From JACDAN01 sp963721345 (lineage in GTDB: Bacteria > Actinomycetota > Thermoleophilia > Gaiellales > Gaiellaceae), in contig CAVRIT010000001.1 of assembly GCA_963721345.1 (NCBI GenBank), positions 2,294,001 through 2,358,000 of the forward strand: a stretch of DNA of 64,000 nt. Direction: 5' to 3'. How positions within the stretch are numbered: the first letter of the stretch is position 1; each line of letters begins with the position of its first letter. Shown here one piece after another: positions 58,303-64,000 of this stretch. The notes below the pieces were generated by a model, which saw nothing but the letters and a program-made list of their open reading frames with translations, searched no databases and was not told the origin of the DNA. The position numbers and the translations under genes were made by a program.

Positions 58303-58799
58303 CTGCCGCCGGCCGACTCGAGCGGCAGCGCGCGTCCCGCGACCGGGGACGAGTGGATGATCGACGTCGTCGTCTGTCCGAGGACGATGAAGCGGTCGAG
58401 GATCCCCTCCAGGTCGTCCATCGAGCGAAGGTGCAGCTTCACGAAGAAGCAGTCCTCGCCCGTGATGCGATGGCAGTCGACCACCTCCGGGATCTCGCGC
58501 GCGAGCTCGGGAATCTTCTGCAGCTGACGGGTCGTCGGACGAACTCGCACGACGGCGGCGATCGGAAAACCGATCGTCTTCGGGTCCACCTCGGCGCGAT
58601 AACCCGTGATCACGCCGGCGCGCTCGAGCCGTTGCACGCGCTCCGCGACGGCAGGTGCCGACAGATTGATCCGCCGGCCCAGTTCGGCCATCGTCACCCG
58701 CGCGTCCGCCTGGAGTTCCTCGACCAGACGACGGTTGATCTCGTCCAGGAGCTGGTTTTCGTTTCCCGTCAGCGTCAGACTCCTTTGCTTCGCAGGCAA
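58299..58799 (-). CDS. Lrp/AsnC family transcriptional regulator
   Basis: 166 residues from TTG 58799. It has an AsnC-type helix-turn-helix (LLDEINRRLVEELQADARVT, MAELGRRINLSAPAVAERVQ, RLERAGVITGYRAEVDPKTI) followed by the RAM ligand-binding domain (PEVVDCHRITGEDCFFVKLH, DLEGILDRFIVLGQTTTSII). AAAGGAG lies within the first codons, and a CTG 7 nt after it is an alternative start. It is divergent from the EamA exporter gene, which it probably regulates in response to an amino acid. Confidence 0.9.
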   Translation of the reverse strand: MPAKQRSLTLTGNENQLLDEINRRLVEELQADARVTMAELGRRINLSAPAVAERVQRLERAGVITGYRAEVDPKTIGFPIAAVVRVRPTTRQLQKIPELAREIPEVVDCHRITGEDCFFVKLHLRSMDDLEGILDRFIVLGQTTTSIIHSSPVAGRALPLESAGGS

Positions 58800-58862
58800 T
58801 CCTCGGCAAACGCCTTGGTCTGAGTCTGGCAGAAGCACTCCGCCTTGGCGACGATTTGCCGG

Positions 58863-59753
58863 GTGGAGCACGCGGCTTCCCCGCCGGCGACTCGTCTCTC
58901 GCGTCTCGCGACGAGCGCCCCTCCCGAGAGCTTCTTCGTCGTCAGCGCGGTCTTCCACTACCTCGGGCCGGCGTTCGCTGTCCTGCTGTTCGCCCTCGTC
59001 GATCCGCTCGGCGTCGCCTGGCTCAGGATCGCGTCGGCCGCGGCCGTCTTCGCTCTCTGGCGACGGCCTTGGCGCGTCCTGAGGGCGCTGGACCGAAGGG
59101 GGAAGAGGACGGTCGTGGCCATGGGGGTCGCTCTGGCCGCGATGAACGCCTGCTTCTATCTCGCCATCGACCGCCTGCCGCTCGGCACGGTTGCCGCGAT
59201 CGAGTTCCTGCCGGTGATCGTGCTGGCGGCGATCGGGCTGCGCTCCGCCAGGAACGCGACGGCGCTGATCTCCGCCGTGGCCGGGGTCTACCTGCTCACC
59301 GACGTCCGGCTCGAAGGAGAGCCGGTCGGCGTCGCATTTGCGTTCGCGAACGCCACGCTCTTCGCGGCGTACATCGTGCTCGCCCACCGCGTCGCGCGTG
59401 ACAAGCGCATGAGCGGGATCGACGGCCTCGGCGCGTCGATGCTCGTCGCGATGATCGCGATCACGCCGATCGGCATCTGGGACGCGGCGCCGGCTCTGGT
59501 CGATCCGATCGCGCTCCTGGCCGGGATCGGTGTCGGCCTCTCGTCGTCGGTGATCCCTTACGTCTTCGACCAGCTCGCGATGGCGAGGCTCACCCGCGCC
59601 GCCTACTCGATGATGGTGTCGCTGCTGCCTGCAACGGCGACGGTCATCGGGATCGTCGTGCTCGCTCAGATTCCGACACCGGTCGAGGTTGTCGGCGTCG
59701 GCCTTGTCGTGGCCGCGGTTGCCATCCGCCGCGAGACGCAGGCGAACGCCTGA
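58863..59753 (+). CDS. EamA-family transporter (RhtA-like amino acid/metabolite exporter)
   Basis: 296 residues with ten predicted helices in two EamA repeats: ESFFVVSAVFHYLGPAFAVL, WLRIASAAAVFALWRRPWRV, AIEFLPVIVLAAIGLR; then ALVDPIALLAGIGVGLSSSV, IPYVFDQLAMARLTRAAYSM and TPVEVVGVGLVVAAVAIRRE. The PYVFDQLAM and LxRLP-type loops fit the RhtA threonine/homoserine efflux group. GTG 58863 is chosen; TTG 58845 is possible. Divergence from an Lrp-type regulator supports an amino-acid export role. Confidence 0.88.
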   Translation: MEHAASPPATRLSRLATSAPPESFFVVSAVFHYLGPAFAVLLFALVDPLGVAWLRIASAAAVFALWRRPWRVLRALDRRGKRTVVAMGVALAAMNACFYLAIDRLPLGTVAAIEFLPVIVLAAIGLRSARNATALISAVAGVYLLTDVRLEGEPVGVAFAFANATLFAAYIVLAHRVARDKRMSGIDGLGASMLVAMIAITPIGIWDAAPALVDPIALLAGIGVGLSSSVIPYVFDQLAMARLTRAAYSMMVSLLPATATVIGIVVLAQIPTPVEVVGVGLVVAAVAIRRETQANA

Positions 59754-59759
59754 GCCGGT

Positions 59760-60476
59760 CTAGCCGGCGCGGCGCGCGACGAAGACCATGTCCTCCTCGC
59801 CGCGGTACGGGCGGTAGTCGAACCAGCCGTAGACGCGCTCGACCTCGAAGCCGGCCTCCTCGAGCGTCTCCCGCCACTGTCGCGCCGAGATCCAGGCGAG
59901 GCTCATCGTGGTCTCGCCTTGCGGCCCGCGGACGGAGAGCCTCAACGTCCGGGCGACCTCGTCCCAGTCGGCGCGTTCGAAGATTCCCGGCTCGCGCTCG
60001 ATCCAGCGCCCGTTCGTTTCCTCGATGTCGTCGCGGCGCGGGGCGAACACGTCGAAGATGAACCGGCCGTCGGGGACCAGGAGCTCGCGCACGGCCGCCA
60101 GCGCCTCCAGACGCGCCGCTTCGTCACGAAGATGGAGGAACGAGCGGAACGGGCAGGTCACGAGCGGCACGCGCTCCGACACCGGCGGCTCGCTCAGGTC
60201 GCCGAGCCGCAGATCGAGCAGCTCCGCGACACCCGCCGCCTCGGCATGCCGCCGGCACACGTCCAGCATCGCGGCGGAGGAGTCCACGCCGATCACCCGC
60301 ACCCCGGCCGCCGCCGTCGGAACCGCGATTCGCCCGGTCCCGACGCCGAGCTCGACGACCGGGCCGCGCGCCTTGCGCGCCTCAGCCACGTAGAACGGGA
60401 CGTCCTCCGTGACGCTGCGGCTCCACGGGTCGTAGAGCTCCGCGATCGCATCGTAGGGGGACTGCTCGACCTCCAC
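59760..60476 (-). CDS. class I SAM-dependent methyltransferase
   Basis: 238 residues. It has SPYDAIAELYDPWSRSVTED, VVELGVGTGRIAVPTAAAGV (motif I), VIGVDSSAAMLDVCRRHAEA (motif II), LVTCPFRSFLHLRDEAARLE, LLVPDGRFIFDVFAPRRDDI and a C-terminal FEVERVYGWFDYRPYRGEED. It belongs to the Methyltransf_25/11 group and the substrate is unknown. GTG 60476 is the start that keeps the family N-terminus. It is convergent with the EamA gene, 6 bp apart. Confidence 0.88.
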   Translation of the reverse strand: MEVEQSPYDAIAELYDPWSRSVTEDVPFYVAEARKARGPVVELGVGTGRIAVPTAAAGVRVIGVDSSAAMLDVCRRHAEAAGVAELLDLRLGDLSEPPVSERVPLVTCPFRSFLHLRDEAARLEALAAVRELLVPDGRFIFDVFAPRRDDIEETNGRWIEREPGIFERADWDEVARTLRLSVRGPQGETTMSLAWISARQWRETLEEAGFEVERVYGWFDYRPYRGEEDMVFVARRAG

Positions 60477-60503
60477 GAGGGGATTGTCCGTTATCGTTCG
60501 GCC

Positions 60504-60569
60504 ATGGCGACGAGGCGCCTCGATTCCCCGTTTACCCGGCCCCGGGTCGTGTCCGGGGACCGGCGCTGA
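60504..60569 (+). CDS. possible 21-residue leader peptide of pheST
   Basis: ATG 60504 lies exactly 6 nt after TATCGT (60492-60497), the leaderless spacing used across this window. The frame reads MATRRLDSPFTRPRVVSGDR and stops at 60569, 42 nt before pheS. CCCCGG (60540-60545) and CCGGGG (60553-60558) can pair within it. It has one Phe only, so it is not a classical phenylalanine attenuator. Its six Arg codons are the notable bias. Confidence 0.4.
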   Translation: MATRRLDSPFTRPRVVSGDRR

Positions 60570-60611
60570 CGACCTCGCCGCCGATCCGCCGAGACTCGAA
60601 CCGGGGCCACC

Positions 60612-61607
60612 TTGGACGCTGACGCGTATCGCGACGACGCCCTCGGGGCGATCGCGTCGGCCACCACTACGGTCGAGCTCGACGAAGCCCGCGTCCGTTT
60701 CCTGGGACGCAAGAGCGAGCTGAAGCAGGCGCTTCGCGAAGTCAGGGATCGCGAGAGCGGGATGGCGCTGAACGCCGCGCGCGAGGCGATCGAGGAGGCG
60801 CTGGCCTCCCGCCAGCAGGCGCTCGAGCGATCCGAGCTCGACCGCACGCTCACCGAGGACACGGTCGACATCACCCTCCCCGGCGACGCTCCGCGCCGCG
60901 GGCACCTGCACGTGATCACCCAGGTGCGCCGGGAGGTGGAGGACATCTTCCTGGGGATGGGCTACGAGGTCGTCGAAGGCCGCGAGGTCGAGACGACCCG
61001 GTACCTCTTCGACGCGCTCAACATGCCGCCGACGCACCCGACGCGCTCCCCGCTCCACACCTTCTATCTCGACGAGGACGTCGTCCTCCGCACGGAGACC
61101 TCGCCGGCGCAGGTGCACACGATGGAGGAGCGCCCGCCGCCGATCTACATGGTTTCCCTCGGACGCTGCTACCGCCGGGACACGCCGGACCCGACGCACT
61201 ATCCGATCTTCCACCAGGTCGAGGGCCTCGTCGTCGATGAGCACATCACCCTCGCCGACCTGAAAGGCACGCTGCAGCACCTCTTGCGCTCCCTGTTCGG
61301 CGAGGACCGCGAGACGCGCTTCGGAACGCACTTCTTCCCGTTCACCGAGCCGTCGATCGAGGCGTACGTCTCGTGCTTCCTCTGCGACGGCGCCGGTTGC
61401 CGGGTGTGCAGGCAGTCGGGCTGGATCGAGATCGGCGGGGCGGGCATGGTCGACCCCAACGTGTTCGAGTTCGTCGGGTACGACCCGGAAAAGGTCAGCG
61501 GCTTCGCGTTCGGCTGGGGCCTCGAGCGGATGGCGCTGCTCCGGCACGGGATCCCGGACATCCGGATGCTCTGGGAGAACGACCTGCGACTGCTGGAGCA
61601 GTTTTGA
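60612..61607 (+). CDS. pheS: PheS, phenylalanine-tRNA ligase alpha subunit
   Basis: 331 residues. An N-terminal coiled-coil region (ARVRFLGRKSELKQALREVR) is followed by the class II core: TLPGDAPRRGHLHVITQVRR, HPTRSPLHTFYL, RTETSPAQVHTME, GRCYRRDTPDPTHYPIFHQV (motif 2), RFGTHFFPFTEPSIEAYVSC and FGWGLERMALLRHGIPDIR (motif 3). A CDGAGCRVCRQSGW segment resembles a small zinc loop. TTG 60612 follows a weak ribosome-binding site. Its stop overlaps the pheT start (TTGA). Confidence 0.96.
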   Translation: MDADAYRDDALGAIASATTTVELDEARVRFLGRKSELKQALREVRDRESGMALNAAREAIEEALASRQQALERSELDRTLTEDTVDITLPGDAPRRGHLHVITQVRREVEDIFLGMGYEVVEGREVETTRYLFDALNMPPTHPTRSPLHTFYLDEDVVLRTETSPAQVHTMEERPPPIYMVSLGRCYRRDTPDPTHYPIFHQVEGLVVDEHITLADLKGTLQHLLRSLFGEDRETRFGTHFFPFTEPSIEAYVSCFLCDGAGCRVCRQSGWIEIGGAGMVDPNVFEFVGYDPEKVSGFAFGWGLERMALLRHGIPDIRMLWENDLRLLEQF

Positions 61608-63887
61608 GAGTCCCCGTCTCCTGGCTGCGCGAGTACGTGGCGCTCGACGCGACGACCGAGCAGATCGCCGAGCGCCTGGCCACCTCGACCTGCGAGGTCG
61701 AGCAAATCATCCGGCAGGGCGTGGCGGACGAGAACGGGAATCTCGGTCTCTTCCGGGTGGGGCGCGTCCTCGACGCCGGCAAGCATCCGAACGCGGACCG
61801 GCTCCAGCTCTGCCGGGTGGACGTGGGAGAGGGGGAGCCGCGCCAGATCGTCTGCGGCGCCTGGAACTTCGGCGAGGGCGCGACCGTGGCCGTCGCGCTG
61901 CCCGGGGCGCTGCTTGCCGGGCGCCGAGCAGCCGCTCGCCGAGGTGAAGCTTCGCGGCGAGAGCTCCTCCGGGATGATCCTCTCGGAGCGGGAGCTGGAG
62001 CTCGGCGGCGACCACACCGGCATCCTCGTCCTCGACGACGGGCCGGAGCCGGGCACGCCGCTCGGCGACGTCCTGCCCCTCTCCGAAGAGGTGCTCGAAC
62101 TCGAGCTGACGCCGAACCGCCCCGACCTCCTCTCGGTCTACGGCATCGCGCGCGAAGTGGCGGCGATTTTCGGCAGCGAGCTGAGGCCGGTGCCGGGGTC
62201 TGACCCCGAGCCCGCCGGCGAGGAGGCGGTCGACATCCGCGTCGAGGACCTCGAGCGCTGCCCCCGGTACATCGGGCGCGCCTTCCGCGACCTTCGAATC
62301 GCGCCTTCGCCGCCGTGGCTCAAGGCCCGGCTCACTGCGGCCGGGATGCGGCCGATCTCGAACGTCGTCGACGCGACCAACTACGTCATGCACGCCCTCG
62401 GGAGCCCGCTCCACGCCTTCGACCGGACGCGCCTCGCGGAGGGGCGGATCGTGGTGCGACGCGCGAAGGCGAACGAGGAGATCAAGACGCTGGACGGCAA
62501 CCTGCGGGTGCTGACGGCGGACGACCTCGTGATCGCGGACGCGGATCGGCCCGTCGCGATCGCCGGGATCATGGGGGGAGCCGACAGCGAGGTCACCGAC
62601 GAGACGACCGAGGTGCTGCTCGAGGCGGCGAACTTCGAGCCCGTCGGGATCCAGAAGACCTCGGAGCGCCTCGGTCTGCGCTCGGAAGCCTCGAACCGCT
62701 GGGAGAAAGGCATGGACCCCTACGTCGCAGAGGACGCCGCGCGACTCTGCACCCAGCTCTTCGCCGAGCTCGCGGGTGCGCGTTGGGTCGGCGAGAGCGA
62801 CGTCCACGACGAGCTGCCGAAGCCGCCCGTCGTCGCGCTGCGTCCGCTGCGCACCTCGCAGCTACTCGGCGTCGAGGTTGCGGAGGACGAGCAGCGGCGG
62901 ATCCTCGCCTCGCTGCAGTTCGAGGTCGCCGACGACTGGGACGTCACGGTGCCGAGCTGGCGTGCCCGAGACGTCATCCGCGAGGTCGACCTGATCGAAG
63001 AGGTCGGGCGGATGAAGCTCGCCGAGGTCCCGTTCACGCTGCCGCGGCGCCAGGCGATGTTCGGCCGGCTCTCCCCGGAGCAGCGCAACCGGCGGCTCGT
63101 GGAGGAGATCCTCGTCGGTCTCGGCTTCGACGAGATCTACACGCCGAGCCTCGTCGCCGAAGATCCCGACCCGAACGCCTTGACGATCCCCCAGCCGCAG
63201 TCGCAGGACCTGGCGGTGCTTCGGACGACGCTCCTCCCGAGCCTGATCCGGGTGGCCCAGCACAACCTCGACGTCGGGAACGAGGGCCTCGCGCTCTTCG
63301 AGATCGCGCGCGTGTATCTCCCCGGCGGGAAGCTGCCCGACGAGGAGCTCCACGTGGGAGCCGTCACCGAGGGTGGGTTCGCCGTCGCCAAGGGCGCGGT
63401 CGAGCGCGTCTTGGAAGCGCTGGGCGCCGAGGGCCGCTTCGAGCGCGCTCAGCACGCGCTGATGCATCCCGGAAAAGCCGCGGAGAGCGGCTTCGGCCGG
63501 GTCGGGGAGCTGCGGCCCGACGCGCTGGAAGGCACGTGGGGCGCCTTCGAGCTTCGCCTGAGCGCGCTGGAGACGCAGGAGGGCTGGACGTATGAGGACG
63601 TGATCACCTTCCCGCCGGTCAAGCAGGATCTCGCGTTCGCCGTCCCCGAGGAGACCCCGGCCGGCGAGCTGGTCGCGGCGGCGCGCGAGGCCGTGCCCGA
63701 GCTGCGCGAGATGACGCCGTTCGACGTCTACCGCGGCGACCAGGTCGGCCAGGGGCGCAAGTCGATCGCGTTCCGCGTCGAGTTCCGCTCGCCGGAGCGA
63801 ACCCTCACCGACGTGGAGGCGGCCGGGCTGCGGGAGCGCATCGTCGAGACGCTCAGAGAGCGCTTCGGCGCGGAACTGCGGGCCTAG
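61604..63887 (+). CDS. pheT: PheT, phenylalanine-tRNA ligase beta subunit (one frameshift)
   Basis: About 760 residues when read across one frameshift. From TTG 61604: VPVSWLREYVALDATTEQIA, the tRNA-binding OB domain (LGLFRVGRVLDAGKHPNADR, ATVAVALPGALL). At about 61915 one extra G breaks the frame, and it resumes as PGAEQPLAEVKLRGESSSGM. Further on are ELELTPNRPDLLSVYGIARE (B1), the B3/B4 and B5 domains, and a C-terminal ferredoxin-like anticodon domain (FPPVKQDLAFAVPEETPAGE). The gene is essential and otherwise perfect, so an assembly or sequencing error is the likeliest cause. Confidence 0.93.
62195..62207. repeat. REP-like palindrome GGGGTC-T-GACCCC inside pheT
   Basis: 6-bp arms around a central T, in a linker of pheT where it is translated in frame as part of VPGSDPEP. 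The format is identical to the other odd-centred palindromes of the window. Confidence 0.5.
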
Positions 63888-64000
63888 AGGTCGGCGTCCG
63901 GACCGAGCCGGGCGGCGAGTGCGCTCATCACTTTGCCCTGGATCTCGGGCTGGTGTTCCAGGAGGGACTGAAAGCTTCGGTCGGTGATCACCAGAGCGCG
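63884..64000 (-). CDS. C-terminal end of a cyclic nucleotide-binding (CRP-like) domain protein
   Basis: The last 38 residues of a gene that continues beyond the window: RALVITDRSFQSLLEHQPEI followed by QGKVMSALAARLGPDADL. This is the final strand and helix of a cNMP-binding domain, where VITDRxFxxLL...IQxKVxxALAxRL is typical. No helix-turn-helix follows, so the protein is a stand-alone or C-terminal CNB domain and not a full CRP regulator. It is convergent with pheT, overlapping by 4 bp. Confidence 0.7.
   Translation of the reverse strand, partial: RALVITDRSFQSLLEHQPEIQGKVMSALAARLGPDADL

Noticed and set aside
60588..60612. A T-arm-like string (GGTTCGAGTC on the minus strand) before pheS
   Set aside because: The flanking stem does not pair and no acceptor, D or anticodon arms can be found around it.
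1..64000. CRISPR arrays, prophage, rRNA operon or complete insertion sequence
   Set aside because: No direct-repeat/spacer arrays, phage structural genes, rRNA motifs or paired terminal repeats were seen. The RAYT remnant is the only transposase.

Overview
The window is 64 kb of very GC-rich DNA, roughly two-thirds G+C by eye. It is packed with short-spaced operons, uses many GTG and TTG starts, and often overlaps a stop codon with the next start (TTGA, GTGA, TGATG). The gene content (Rex, PanBC, PcrA, a fused ECF ATPase, a ceoB/ceoC-like TrkA pair, GlsB/YeaQ proteins, a REP-type transposase) suggests a deep-branching actinobacterium, most likely class Thermoleophilia (Gaiellales/Solirubrobacterales type). 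That placement is inference from style and content. At least seventeen start codons are preceded at 6-8 nt by a TANNNT box, which implies widespread leaderless transcription.

Layout. 0-5 kb: 3' end of uvrB, a GGDEF remnant, small GlsB-type membrane proteins, a phosphoesterase, an AI-2E-family permease, and a REP-associated tyrosine transposase (RAYT) preceded by three hairpins. 5-11.4 kb: uvrA, a methyltransferase, and pantothenate genes panB, panC and a DUF2520 protein. 11.4-13.4 kb: a secreted protein with four tandem paired-cysteine repeats, then five consecutive hairpins. 13.4-21.5 kb: FmdB-like protein, uracil-DNA glycosylase, tsaE-tsaB-rimI-tsaD, a subtilase, glutamate dehydrogenase, a glutaredoxin-like ORF and rex. 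21.6-27.4 kb: RTX-type acidic protein, glycosyltransferase, GCS2-type ligase, and a subtilase with a C-terminal PASTA-like module. 27.4-37.5 kb: an energy and potassium block with a proton-pumping pyrophosphatase, TrkH/TrkA, two APC-UspA permeases (one frame-broken) and two TrkA-like proteins. 37.5-39.1 kb: a PQQ-type sugar dehydrogenase and a VanZ protein.

39.2-44.1 kb is the most striking locus. A cobalamin riboswitch controls two DUF4430 proteins, a complete ECF transporter (T, fused A-A', S) and a secreted alpha/alpha-barrel protein. The end of that barrel protein, hidden behind a frameshift, resembles the end of the alpha domain of intrinsic factor/transcobalamin. I read the operon as a split, bacterial transcobalamin-like B12 capture and uptake system.

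44.2-52.6 kb: pcrA, an Eis-like acetyltransferase, a PAS-LuxR regulator, tRNA-Val(GAC), an unrecognised 314-residue protein, an aminotransferase and a DNRLRE secreted protein. At 51.3-52.8 kb an XRE-TPR regulator lies divergent from a tiny transcription unit (TATACT box, strong Shine-Dalgarno, 26-residue secretable peptide, 14-bp terminator). This arrangement resembles peptide quorum-sensing cassettes of the Rgg/Rap type. 53-64 kb: thrS, infC-rpmI-rplT with a leader peptide, a DUF2332 protein, an rRNA methyltransferase, a MOSC protein, an Lrp regulator divergent from an EamA exporter, pheS-pheT with a possible leader peptide, and the end of a cyclic-nucleotide-binding protein.

Two sequence-level themes cut across the genes. 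First, a family of 11-13-nt odd-centred palindromes (for example AGTGTC-T-GACACT) recurs between and inside genes and is a plausible REP family for the RAYT. Second, single-base frame breaks occur in several otherwise well-conserved genes, including essential pheT. Many are therefore more likely sequencing or assembly errors than true pseudogenes.
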